Source of the DNA: Mesonia aquimarina
Lineage (GTDB): Bacteria; Bacteroidota; Bacteroidia; Flavobacteriales; Flavobacteriaceae
DNA length: 64,000 bases
Assembly: GCF_003667275.1 (NCBI RefSeq)
Contig: NZ_RCNV01000002.1
Coordinates: 310,001 to 374,000 of the forward strand
Direction of reading: 5' to 3'
Each line of letters begins with the position of its first letter. Positions within the stretch are counted from its first letter, which is position 1. The position numbers and the translations under genes are program-made. Of this stretch, positions 47,433 to 56,123 are shown in pieces. The notes under the pieces are model-generated. The model was not told the origin of the DNA. It did not search any database and saw only the letters and a list, made by a program, of their open reading frames with translations.

Positions 47433-48652
47433 ATATATTAAAACCTCTGCATATTCTACTGGTTTTCCTTTGCTTAGGAATAAGTGCCGTTGGTTTTTCG
47501 CAAGTTAAAGAGCGTGAAAAACTAGAACAGGAGCGCATAAGATTACAAAAGCAGATTAAGGAAATCAATACCTTATTAACAAATACCCAAAATAAAGAAA
47601 AATCGGTTATTAACGAGGTAGAAGATTTGGATAGGCGTATTCGTACTACCGAAAATTTGATTAAAGTGACTAATCAAGAAGCTAATTTACTAACTCGTGA
47701 AATTAACACCAATTTAAATAAGGTTCAAAAGCTCCGCAAGGATCTAGAAAATTTAAAAGAAGATTATGCGAAGATGATTCAGAAATCATACAAAAGCAAA
47801 TCACAACAAAGTAGAATAATGTTCTTGTTTTCTTCCGAAAGCTTCTTGCAAGCCTATAAGCGCTTGCAATACATGAAGCAGTACACAAATTATAGAAAGG
47901 AACAAGGAGAAGAAATAAAAAAGCAAACCCTCGCTTTACAACAGCTCAACAAAGATTTAGCCGAACAGAAAAAAGCTAAAGAACAATTACTTGCAGAAAA
48001 CAGGGAAACGCGAGAAAAGTTACGAAAAGATAAAGAGCAACAGCAAGAATTAATCGCTTCCATTCAAATCAAAGAAGGGGAAATAGAGCAACAGTTAAAA
48101 GCAAAACAAGCTGAAATTGACAAAGTAAATCGTCAGATTGAAGAAGTTATTAGAGCTGCCATTGCCGAAGAGAATAAAAAACGAGGCTCTACGTCTAAAA
48201 CAGAATTTGCCTTAACTCCCGAAGCTAAAGCATTAGCGGCAGACTTTACAGCTAATAAAGGAAAATTGCCTTGGCCGGTTAGATCTGGGGTATTAACTAT
48301 GAAATATGGTAGAAACCCTAACCCAATCAGAAAGTCTATTTCCATTATGAGTAACGGCGTTCGTATTCAGACAAATGAGAGCGAGCCGGTAAAAGCTGTT
48401 TTTAAAGGTGAAGTTTATAAAATTCAAATCATAAAAGGAGCCAATAAACTTGTTTACATCCGCCATGGAGACTATATGACGGTTTACGGGAATTTAAGCG
48501 AAGTAAACGTAAAAGCAGGCGACCCCATAAGTACTGGTCAAATTGTAGGTCGAGTAGGTATTAGTTACTCTACTAAACGCCCTACCCTTAAATTTGTAAT
48601 TTATAAAAATGCACAAACCTTAGATCCCGCATTATGGATTTATAAAATGTAG
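47429..48652 (+). CDS. EnvC-like murein hydrolase activator with degenerate LytM domain
   Basis: A 407-residue exported protein with a signal peptide ending near AVGFSQ, a long coiled coil (about 25-250) and a C-terminal M23/LytM domain. The zinc ligands are missing: the HGxGxxTxYxHL motif reads HGDYMTVYGNL (second His lost), and the first His-x3-Asp site reads GVRIQTNESEPV. This matches EnvC-type activators that switch on amidases for cell separation rather than cut peptidoglycan. Confidence 0.88.
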   Translation: MNILKPLHILLVFLCLGISAVGFSQVKEREKLEQERIRLQKQIKEINTLLTNTQNKEKSVINEVEDLDRRIRTTENLIKVTNQEANLLTREINTNLNKVQKLRKDLENLKEDYAKMIQKSYKSKSQQSRIMFLFSSESFLQAYKRLQYMKQYTNYRKEQGEEIKKQTLALQQLNKDLAEQKKAKEQLLAENRETREKLRKDKEQQQELIASIQIKEGEIEQQLKAKQAEIDKVNRQIEEVIRAAIAEENKKRGSTSKTEFALTPEAKALAADFTANKGKLPWPVRSGVLTMKYGRNPNPIRKSISIMSNGVRIQTNESEPVKAVFKGEVYKIQIIKGANKLVYIRHGDYMTVYGNLSEVNVKAGDPISTGQIVGRVGISYSTKRPTLKFVIYKNAQTLDPALWIYKM

Positions 48653-48766
48653 ACTGAAGATTACGGAATTGTGATTATTGATGCAATCGTTAATTCATAA
48701 AATTGATCAGAAGCGGATCATTATCTAACAAATAATTAAGAGCTACTGTTATAGTTTGTTAAGTGC

Positions 48767-48798
48767 TTTTGAATTATTTTTTTTAGCTATTATCTTTC
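48767..48798 (+). promoter_or_regulatory. Candidate promoter of the alpha/beta hydrolase gene
   Basis: TTTTG (48767-48771), a 19-base spacer and TATCTTTC (48791-48798), one base off the -7 consensus. The ATG follows 15 bases later. A small ATCTTT/AAAGAT inverted repeat overlaps the box. Confidence 0.45.
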
Positions 48799-48813
48799 TA
48801 AAAAAAAGATATT

Positions 48814-49641
48814 ATGCCATTTATTACTACCGAAAAAGAGAAAAAAGTTGATATTTTTTATCAAGACCATGGCAAAGGGCAACCTGTGATTTTAATACAT
48901 GGTTGGCCATTAAGCCATAAAGCATGGGAAGCACAAACCGCAACCTTAGTAGATTCCGGCTACCGGGTAATTTCTTACGATCGAAGAGGTTTTGGTTCTT
49001 CTTCTGCGCCTTGGGGCAATTTTGATTATTCTACACTAGCAAAAGATTTGAGAACCCTCATCGTAGAACTTGATTTAAACAATTGCATTATCGTTGGTTT
49101 CTCCATGGGTGGAGGAGAAGTTGTTCGTTATTTTACTGACTATGGGAACGACCGTATCGCTAAAGCCGCATTAATTAGTTCCATCATTCCGTTAGTAAAG
49201 AAAAAAGAAGATAATCCAAAAGGTGTTCCGGAAGAAGATTTAAAGGGTATTATGAAATCGCTTAAAAGTGATCGAATAGGCTTTTTAAAAGACTTTCATA
49301 AAAATTTCTATAATTGCGATCAGCAAAAGGATAACTTGAGTGAAGCGCAGCTAGCATACGATTGGTCTATTGCCGCTCATGCTTCTCCAAATGCAACCAT
49401 AAAGTGTGCAGAAGCTTGGGCAGAAACCGACTTTAGGTCAGAATTGAAAAATGTCAATGTACCGACCTTAATTGTGCATGGTGCAGCAGACAACATTGTT
49501 CCTATTGAAACTGCCGGAGATCAAGCTGCAGAAGGTATTAAAAATAACAGCTATGAAGTCATCGCCAATGCACCTCACGGTTTGAATATTACCCATAAAA
49601 TAAGCCTTAACGAAAAGCTATTGCATTTTTTTAAAGAATAA
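48814..49641 (+). CDS. Alpha/beta hydrolase, chloroperoxidase/esterase-like
   Basis: A 275-residue enzyme of the cofactor-free haloperoxidase/esterase group. The nucleophile is Ser97 in GFSMGG; the oxyanion region is IHGWPLSH; the acid lies in VHGAADNIVP and the His in APHGLNITHK. No signal peptide, so cytoplasmic. Monocistronic: own promoter and a strong terminator downstream. Confidence 0.88.
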   Translation: MPFITTEKEKKVDIFYQDHGKGQPVILIHGWPLSHKAWEAQTATLVDSGYRVISYDRRGFGSSSAPWGNFDYSTLAKDLRTLIVELDLNNCIIVGFSMGGGEVVRYFTDYGNDRIAKAALISSIIPLVKKKEDNPKGVPEEDLKGIMKSLKSDRIGFLKDFHKNFYNCDQQKDNLSEAQLAYDWSIAAHASPNATIKCAEAWAETDFRSELKNVNVPTLIVHGAADNIVPIETAGDQAAEGIKNNSYEVIANAPHGLNITHKISLNEKLLHFFKE

Positions 49642-49714
49642 TGCTACCAAATGAATAGCATCATAATTTTAGGCTGAATAATTATGTAAAAGCATTCGCA
49701 AAATAATAGGAAAG

Positions 49715-49788
49715 TTGAATTTTAAGTTTCTGCACTACTTTTTCTCAGAAAGGAATAACTGAAGTGGAAGCTTAAAATTCAATTTTTT
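49715..49788. terminator. Strong bidirectional terminator
   Basis: TTGAATTTTAAG (49715-49726) and CTTAAAATTCAA (49771-49782) pair perfectly, and the stem extends inward with wobble pairs. TTTTTT follows on the + strand and A-rich sequence precedes it, so it can serve both the hydrolase and the convergent protease gene. Confidence 0.75.
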
Positions 49789-49806
49789 ATGTTTTTTTGG
49801 TTGGCT

Positions 49807-52020
49807 TCATCGGTTGATTAGTTCAATCGCCTTTTCCAACACCTCATCTTTTCCTTTTTTAATGCCTTCTATTGTGGGGGTAATTATCCTATCGGGGACA
49901 ATTCCTACGCGTTGGGTTGGCGTTGCATCCGGATAGTATACTCCAATTCCTGAGATCATAGTGCGTAAACCTCCCGGCAATAAAATAGGAGAAATATTTC
50001 CATCGGCTCCTGCAGTGGTGCTCCCTACAATTTTGGCGTCTTCAACAGCTCTAAATGCCATTGCCGTATATTCTGCTTGACTCTGTGTTTTTTCATTAAC
50101 CAAAACCACCAATTTTCCTTTATAGGTTTTTCCTCGACTCTTAATTCTAGTGCCTTTTCTAAAGGTAAATTCTCCTGGATTATGGATATTTCCTTGAGTA
50201 AACTTTACAAAATGGGTAGGCTTAGAAACAAAATACGACCCTAATCGAAAAGGAACAAAGGTGGAAGGGTAATTTCGAATATCGATAATTATCCCTTTTG
50301 TGTCTCTAAAGGATTTTTTTATTTCAGGAATATCTTCTTTCTTAATATTCGCCAGGCTAATGTAACCAATGTCTCCATTTATTCGTTTAAAACTTTTTTC
50401 CTCTTTATTCACTTTGTACCAATGATACATATCTAGCTTATCACTTTCATATAGTGGTAATTTGTGTTGGTAGGCTTTGCCTTCAGAAATATATTGAATT
50501 GAAAGCTGATTCTTTGGCGAACGCAACAAGTCGATTGAGATATCGCGTAACATAGCTGCTTTATTGGAATGCGGATAATAGGCTTCTAAACTATCTACTA
50601 AGGTATTGATAGGTTTGCCTTGGATGTGTGTAATAATATCTCCAATTTTTAATTTACTTTCTTCTAAAAGTTCAGGATTGTAATAATCAACTACTACAAA
50701 CTTATCTTCAATAAATTCAGCCCTACAAACGGCATAGTTGTTTCCTCGTGCTTCTGCTAATTTATCACCTCCGCCCCATAAATTGGCGTGGGTGTCATGT
50801 ACTTCTCCAATTAATTGCAGGGCTGCCAATTCATAAGTTAATTCGTTTTCTGCTTCTATAAACTTTGGGATATACTCCGTAAGAATCTGTCCCCAGTCTT
50901 TATCGGTTAAGTGTTTGTTGGGGTAAAAATATTCAATCATATTCCAGTATCGGTAAAGCGACAATAGTCGAAAACCAGAATCTGGATAAGTCATTTCCTG
51001 ATAAGCATTTTCGTGGGTAAACTCAGGATTCTTTACTCCTGGACGAAGGGAAATATAATAATGATCTTTTTGATTTCTACACTCATAAACTTTTTTTAAT
51101 GCGGCTTTTACCTCAACGGATAAGTCAGACTTTGCTATCCAAGATAAATCAGGTTGTAGAACTGCATCGGCCGCTGTTTGCTTACAAGTTTTGCACGGAG
51201 GAATTGTGCCATATTTGTTTATCCAATTGAGGAGCACTTTATTGCGTTGTTGCTTATCTGCTTTCAAGTAATCAGGTAAAATTCGAAATAATTCATAATC
51301 CCAGTTGTAATTTCCCGCGGCAATGTTGGGATGATGATACTTTAAAAACCCCCAAATTTTTCCTAATAGGGCTAAGTTATCAATACGTTCGGGACTTAGA
51401 TCAGGAATTACAATTGTAGAACCTTTATCGAATTCATGATCCTTTTCGGCAGGGAACTTTTTTCTTTGGTAGGTTTTAAGCTTAGGATCTTCTAGTTTTT
51501 TGCCATCGATGGACACCTCCAACTTATCTAGCCACATTTTACCATTTCCGACCAATAAACCTCCGAGTACAATTTTATCGGTTTCTTTAGGGTTTAACTG
51601 AAGCGTTATTTCATATTTTTTCCAATCGGTTGTTCCGGTAATTCCTCGGTCTTTCATATTATCGAAACCAATATTTGGATCAATACGCATCCATAGACCT
51701 GCGTAGCCCGCTGTTACCTTTTCAGTTTTTATGTAGCCGGACAAGCGAATTTTTTTACCTTTATAATTATCAGGTAACGTAAAAGCTAAGGCTTTAAAGT
51801 CTTTTCCTTTTCCGGTGTTTTCAATTACGGCCGAAAATTTTCCGTGTTTTGCGGTGGTAGAATCGATGTAGATCTTATATCCTGAACCTCCAAAATCACT
51901 CCAAGATCTAGTATTATCATGTTTTGGTTGTTCAAAGTCCAAGTCGAGTTTTCTACTGCCCGTGTTTTGAGCACAACTCATGATTGAACACAGGAAGCAT
52001 AGTAAAAGTAATTTCTTCAT
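49807..52020 (-). CDS. S41 family peptidase lipoprotein
   Basis: A 737-residue lipoprotein with lipobox CSIMSC (Cys at about 16). An N-terminal jelly-roll-like domain (about 25-180) may bind carbohydrate or peptide. A PDZ-like segment (LEESKLKIGDIITHIQGKPI) and the S41 core follow, with the catalytic Ser in NEKTQSQAEYTAMAF. It acts in the periplasm or on the cell surface as a C-terminal-processing-type protease. Target unknown. Confidence 0.85.
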   Translation of the reverse strand: MKKLLLLCFLCSIMSCAQNTGSRKLDLDFEQPKHDNTRSWSDFGGSGYKIYIDSTTAKHGKFSAVIENTGKGKDFKALAFTLPDNYKGKKIRLSGYIKTEKVTAGYAGLWMRIDPNIGFDNMKDRGITGTTDWKKYEITLQLNPKETDKIVLGGLLVGNGKMWLDKLEVSIDGKKLEDPKLKTYQRKKFPAEKDHEFDKGSTIVIPDLSPERIDNLALLGKIWGFLKYHHPNIAAGNYNWDYELFRILPDYLKADKQQRNKVLLNWINKYGTIPPCKTCKQTAADAVLQPDLSWIAKSDLSVEVKAALKKVYECRNQKDHYYISLRPGVKNPEFTHENAYQEMTYPDSGFRLLSLYRYWNMIEYFYPNKHLTDKDWGQILTEYIPKFIEAENELTYELAALQLIGEVHDTHANLWGGGDKLAEARGNNYAVCRAEFIEDKFVVVDYYNPELLEESKLKIGDIITHIQGKPINTLVDSLEAYYPHSNKAAMLRDISIDLLRSPKNQLSIQYISEGKAYQHKLPLYESDKLDMYHWYKVNKEEKSFKRINGDIGYISLANIKKEDIPEIKKSFRDTKGIIIDIRNYPSTFVPFRLGSYFVSKPTHFVKFTQGNIHNPGEFTFRKGTRIKSRGKTYKGKLVVLVNEKTQSQAEYTAMAFRAVEDAKIVGSTTAGADGNISPILLPGGLRTMISGIGVYYPDATPTQRVGIVPDRIITPTIEGIKKGKDEVLEKAIELINR

Positions 52021-52160
52021 GTCGACTGATTTGCTTCAGGAAATTATTTTCCCGAGACGAGTTCCATTTAATTTTATAAAGTTAGTCTAAGGACCTATTT
52101 TTAAAGTGCTTGTTACATTTATTTTTAGAAAAGCAGTTTTAATAATCTAAAGCAAGTTGA

Positions 52161-52173
52161 CTAGAAAGTCTAG
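52161..52173. other. Short palindrome upstream of the S41 gene
   Basis: CTAGA-aag-TCTAG is a perfect 5-base inverted repeat with a 3-base centre. It lies in the region between the predicted start of transcription and the S41 start codon, so it could be a leader hairpin or an operator. Confidence 0.25.
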
Positions 52174-52221
52174 ATTGTTAGTTGATGTAATTCTTTTTGA
52201 CTCTTTGCAAACGATTGTCAG

Positions 52222-52229
52222 CAAAGATA
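52222..52229 (-). promoter_or_regulatory. Candidate -7 box upstream of the S41 gene
   Basis: Read on the - strand this is TATCTTTG followed by c, an exact match to TAnnTTTG in its favoured TTTGC context. It would give a leader of about 195 bases. No -33 TTG is visible. Confidence 0.4.
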
Positions 52230-52264
52230 TATTGTATTTAAAAAACCATTATGGCGGGCTTTAT

Positions 52265-52729
52265 TCAGATTTTTTTTAACTGCCCTATTTTTTCAGAATT
52301 TTCATCGATGTTCAAGCTTATTTTTATAAATAATTTCTCTCCTTTTGTCGTATAGGTGGTTCCGTTTTTTAGGTTACCATTGACTTTTTCTGGTTTTAAT
52401 TTGTGAATGGCTCCAGTTATTGGGTCAATTAAAATCCCGATTAATCCACCAAAAGCGATGTTTCCAATATACCAAGCGTTAAATTTTCTCTCTAACTTTG
52501 TCGTATAGGTTTCATACCCGTCTAATTTTAAAATAAGGCTATATTCTTGATTTCTTTTTAGGTTCTTTTCTACAGGTGTATTTCCAACCTCAATTTCATT
52601 TATATAAACTTTTGCCTCACTCGGTTCAGAAGTTATTTTTACTTCTTGTCTAGAACCGGAAATAATGGTAGCGCAGCTCGAGAACAACAATATAGCAGAT
52701 AACAGAATGTATTTCATTATGCTTTTCAT
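52265..52729 (-). CDS. PEGA-domain lipoprotein
   Basis: A 154-residue lipoprotein with lipobox LFSSC. The middle part (ITSEPSEAKVYINEIEVG, then GNTPVEKNL and LILKLDGYET) is a PEGA repeat, a surface-exposed beta domain. A hydrophobic glycine-rich hairpin (IAFGGLIGILIDPITG) follows. Function unknown. A start at the second Met (52717) is also possible. Confidence 0.78.
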   Translation of the reverse strand: MKSIMKYILLSAILLFSSCATIISGSRQEVKITSEPSEAKVYINEIEVGNTPVEKNLKRNQEYSLILKLDGYETYTTKLERKFNAWYIGNIAFGGLIGILIDPITGAIHKLKPEKVNGNLKNGTTYTTKGEKLFIKISLNIDENSEKIGQLKKI

Positions 52730-52745
52730 GAGTTACTTTTGAATA

Positions 52746-53138
52746 TTAGCCAAGTTTTAATTCGTATTGGGGTAATGAGGAAACATTTCCATCATATTTG
52801 TATAACTCAATTTTCAGGCGGTAGCAAGTGCTCCATATACCTGGTTCTTTTTTATCGACCACTTTTACAATATTAGCTCCATTTGCTCTTGCCTTGTTTC
52901 TCGCTTGCGTCAATAGGCTATTAAAGCTGCAATCTGTTGAAAATCCTGAATCTTGAAATCTTAAATCACCGATTTTTACAGTGTTTTCCGGTATCTCGTG
53001 TTCTATGTCCAAAAAAGCTACCTCATCATTTATTGATAATTTGGGTTGGGGGTTGGTGAAATTTGAAGATATTTTTGGAGTACAGCTAGTCAATGCGATT
53101 ATAGTTAGCAATACTAGCGTATTAATGATGTGCTTCAT
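52746..53138 (-). CDS. Small lipoprotein, unknown
   Basis: A 130-residue lipoprotein with lipobox IALTSC. The mature part has FSTDCSFNSLLTQARNKARANGANIVKV, an alpha/beta stretch resembling small periplasmic domains that bind surface partners, and two cysteines that could pair (DCSF and WSTCYR). Located 16 bases before the PEGA gene, so the two are cotranscribed. Confidence 0.68.
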   Translation of the reverse strand: MKHIINTLVLLTIIALTSCTPKISSNFTNPQPKLSINDEVAFLDIEHEIPENTVKIGDLRFQDSGFSTDCSFNSLLTQARNKARANGANIVKVVDKKEPGIWSTCYRLKIELYKYDGNVSSLPQYELKLG

Positions 53139-53187
53139 GTTGATTGAAATTGTTTATAGGGATCCTCCAATGCTAATTTTAGAGCGG

Positions 53188-53195
53188 CAAATATA
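53188..53195 (-). promoter_or_regulatory. Candidate -7 box for the small lipoprotein pair
   Basis: On the - strand this is TATATTTG followed by cc, an exact TAnnTTTG match, 50 bases before the start at 53138. No clear -33 TTG. Confidence 0.45.
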
Positions 53196-53251
53196 TCATT
53201 TTACATGGTTCTTAACGGAATTACATAAAAAAATAACCATTCGTTTTTATT

Positions 53252-54292
53252 TCAAAAGAGTTTATGGAATGATTTTCCATCAAATTGATAAATGTTTCCA
53301 TGGGCCGTTCCAAAAAGCAAATTGTGATGATCATCCTTATAGATACACCAAACCATTGGGGAGCTAAGCTTTTTATCAATAGTGTAGTTTTTTAGTGATT
53401 TGCCATTGTATTTCCACGCTCCAGTATCTCTGTCGCCAAACCAAATGTTACCTTCACTATCTTCCTCAATCGCAAAAACATGTTCAAGTGTGCCTGGCGG
53501 CGATGGATCTCCTTTTTTTGAACTTTCCGGATGAATTAGCTTGTGTTTTTTTGAAAAATTAATAATGCTGTCTCCTTCTTTTAGTAGTACCCCAATTCCA
53601 TTATTCCCCATCCATAACCTTCCTTTTGAATCTTCCAAGAGGCTTCTAATATGAAGGGTTCCGTTTTCTTTTGTTAATCCTAAACTTTTATCATCAATGA
53701 TGCTGAAGTTTCGGCCATTATATCCAAAAACACCGGCATATGTGCCCATCCAAAGCATATTATTTTTTCCTGTTGCAAAACCTGTTACATGATATGTTTT
53801 GTCAAACTGAATATTTGGTGATAGCGGAAAGGCTAAATAATTTAGGTGTTGACCATCGTACCTGATAACGCCTGCTCGATTTCCGGCATGAAACCAAAGA
53901 TCGTGAGTTGTTTTTTGCCACGGGTGGTGTTCCTCATCTTTAACGGGTTGAGGATGAGTTGTGATGTTTTTTCCATCATAACGACTAATAGCATTTGCTG
54001 TAGCTATCCAAATATTTCCTTTGCTGTCTTGTTGAATAGAGCGGATTTGATTATCGGCTAAGCCATCATTAACGCTTATGTATTTAAAGAATTTTCCGTC
54101 AAAACGGGCTAGCCCTTCTTGATGACTGCCAATCCAGTAATTACCATTCCGATCTTGAAAAATTGCTCCAATTCCCGAAGTAAATTTTAAGGAGTCTATT
54201 GTTGAAGATGTTAGCTGAGCTTTAGTAAAACGGCTTGTTTCTTTTTTACAACTTAAGCAAAGTATTACGAGCAAACTCAAAAAATATTTCAT
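53252..54292 (-). CDS. Two-component-regulator-type propeller lipoprotein without kinase
   Basis: A 346-residue lipoprotein with lipobox ILCLSC. It consists of about seven propeller repeats, each with a pattern like DRNGNYWIGSHQEGLARFDG or DSKGNIWIATANAISRYDGK. Such propellers form the sensor part of hybrid two-component systems in Bacteroidota, but here there is no membrane span, kinase or DNA-binding domain. It may be a free surface or periplasmic ligand binder. Confidence 0.85.
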   Translation of the reverse strand: MKYFLSLLVILCLSCKKETSRFTKAQLTSSTIDSLKFTSGIGAIFQDRNGNYWIGSHQEGLARFDGKFFKYISVNDGLADNQIRSIQQDSKGNIWIATANAISRYDGKNITTHPQPVKDEEHHPWQKTTHDLWFHAGNRAGVIRYDGQHLNYLAFPLSPNIQFDKTYHVTGFATGKNNMLWMGTYAGVFGYNGRNFSIIDDKSLGLTKENGTLHIRSLLEDSKGRLWMGNNGIGVLLKEGDSIINFSKKHKLIHPESSKKGDPSPPGTLEHVFAIEEDSEGNIWFGDRDTGAWKYNGKSLKNYTIDKKLSSPMVWCIYKDDHHNLLFGTAHGNIYQFDGKSFHKLF

Positions 54293-54330
54293 ACGTATTT
54301 GTATTAGTTTTCTTACGGCTAGCGGTTCAA

Positions 54331-54783
54331 TTAAAAGCTATAAGAATACATCGCTAAAGAACCAATGCTGTAGCTTATGATGTTTACTATTAAGGTCGTC
54401 TTTATGATTTTTGATGTCTTATAATTATTTTTTAACATAAGGTAATTAACTAATCCTTCAATCAGTAAGGTTAATACAAAAGCAATAGCGTAAAAAAAGG
54501 CTAGGGAATTAAATCCTTCTTCTCCATTAACTTCATTGGCACTTACCCAAGGAAACCAAACCACTAACCACCAGCCTCCATTTAGAGCCATCGATCCGAT
54601 AAACCCGATGATTCCACTAATCAGGTTAGACAAACAAGCGGTTTTGTAAGCTTTTTTGTCGCCATATTTTTTAGTCAACATATAGCTTAGCACTACGCAT
54701 TCGATTAGGATGATAGCAATCATAAATATCCATCCTTGCGGAAGGAATGCGTAAATTCCAAAACTCACATTTAGTGTAATCAT
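54331..54783 (-). CDS. Four-span membrane protein, unknown
   Basis: A 150-residue protein with four hydrophobic segments and a glycine-tryptophan-rich loop (GGWWLVVWFPWVSANEVNGEEG) between the second and third. No domain recognised. The start is in the same group of small - strand genes. Confidence 0.6.
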   Translation of the reverse strand: MITLNVSFGIYAFLPQGWIFMIAIILIECVVLSYMLTKKYGDKKAYKTACLSNLISGIIGFIGSMALNGGWWLVVWFPWVSANEVNGEEGFNSLAFFYAIAFVLTLLIEGLVNYLMLKNNYKTSKIIKTTLIVNIISYSIGSLAMYSYSF

Positions 54784-54813
54784 TTAGCTTATATGCATGT
54801 TTTAAGGTAAAAG

Positions 54814-55293
54814 CTACAGAGATTCATTTTTGTGCTTCCATTTTATTTTTACAGCTGATATTTTCTTAAGTTCAAGCCTATTATGTGTTATGAGTTCGAA
54901 CCCGTTTTTTAAATAAAAGTCAAGAGGAGAATTATAGTGTTCTCCGTTTTTCTTCCGGTCATTGTTATGGTCAATTACCCAAGCGTTTAATTCTGGTTCT
55001 TTTTCTTTTGCTCGATTTAATAATTTAGTCCCGAGTCCTTTTCCCTGAAAGCTAGAATCTAAAATAAGGGCAAACCATTTTTCATTCTCACGAGTAAAAC
55101 AAACATACCAAATCTTAACTTTTGAATTATGATCTAGCATTAAAATATGAGATGGAGCAGTCAATTCCGCGAGGTATTTTTCAAATTCCGCTATATGCTG
55201 AAAACCTAATTTCTCCGGGTATTCATTATTCCACAGCTTAAGTATTTCTCGCTTATTGCTTTCTGACAAAATACTTACTTCAATGAATTTCAT
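54814..55293 (-). CDS. GNAT family N-acetyltransferase
   Basis: A 159-residue enzyme. The acetyl-CoA-binding motif A is LDSSFQGKGLGTKLLNRAKE (R/Q-x2-G-x-G/A variant as QGKGLG). The C-terminal motif SPLDFYLKNGFELITHNR is typical of the GNAT fold. Substrate unknown. Confidence 0.85.
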   Translation of the reverse strand: MKFIEVSILSESNKREILKLWNNEYPEKLGFQHIAEFEKYLAELTAPSHILMLDHNSKVKIWYVCFTRENEKWFALILDSSFQGKGLGTKLLNRAKEKEPELNAWVIDHNNDRKKNGEHYNSPLDFYLKNGFELITHNRLELKKISAVKIKWKHKNESL

Positions 55294-55425
55294 TTGAAAT
55301 ATGCTTGATTAAAATAAGAATTTTTTTGTTCAGTTGTTCTTACAATTAAACTAAGATAGCTAAAATTATTGGCTTTTGTGTTTCATCTTCAGTGTTTCGG
55401 GATCTAATTGCTATTGCTCATCCTT

Positions 55426-56082
55426 CTATTTTGATTTTAATGAATCGAATGAAGGCGGCGGTGGTGGAGGTGGTGGAGGCGGAGGAAAAAAGTTTGAAGA
55501 GATTATTCTCCAGTTAACAGTTGAGTCTAGTTCATCTTTATGTTTCTTGTTTAATTCTGAATAATCAAGACAAAAAATTTCATTTGCTAAATAGTACTTA
55601 TAATCGGCTATTCCTCTCGCTATTTCTTTAAATAGATGAAGCACATTGTTGTTTATTTCCTGATCATAAGTTACAAATACTAAACCCGTCGATACCGGAT
55701 ACTTTTTTCCATTGCTAAAATGCTGTACTCTTGCATCAGATTTAGTGGTCTCTTGGCTTGGATTCAATAGGAAGTTGAACACTTCTTTTCTTAAGTTTTC
55801 AAGTTTTGCGCGCTCATATTCGATTAATACGTCTTTATTATTTTCAAATTTTACATCTAAGCAATTTCTTCTACAATGCCAAAGCGGTAAATTTTGATTT
55901 TCCCAAACACTATCTAATTTTAAAGCGTATTGTTCTAAAAGGTATTTTATATCAGCATTTTCAGGGTCTTTTATAATTTTTCCAATGAATTCTTTTCGTA
56001 ATAAAAATTCTCCATTTTGTCCATAAGCCTTACCAAAGAGAAGGTTAAAACTGATCAGGATGATTAGAAGGCTTGTTTTCAT
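55426..56082 (-). CDS. Exported protein with an 11-proline C-terminal tract
   Basis: A 218-residue protein with a signal peptide ending near KAYGQ. The body is helical with two cysteines (PLWHCRRNCLD). It ends in 11 consecutive prolines (codons at 55453-55485) and then SFDSLKSK. Proline runs stall ribosomes and need EF-P, and a polyproline arm can span the periplasm or bind an SH3-like partner. I do not recognise the family. Confidence 0.7.
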   Translation of the reverse strand: MKTSLLIILISFNLLFGKAYGQNGEFLLRKEFIGKIIKDPENADIKYLLEQYALKLDSVWENQNLPLWHCRRNCLDVKFENNKDVLIEYERAKLENLRKEVFNFLLNPSQETTKSDARVQHFSNGKKYPVSTGLVFVTYDQEINNNVLHLFKEIARGIADYKYYLANEIFCLDYSELNKKHKDELDSTVNWRIISSNFFPPPPPPPPPPPSFDSLKSK

Positions 56083-56123
56083 TTTTAAACTATAAAGGCA
56101 TTTGTTATTCTACGATATTGTTT

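Noticed and set aside
52981-53367. Open frame on the + strand across two - strand lipoprotein genes
   Set aside because: It overlaps two genes with clear lipoboxes and shows no domain.
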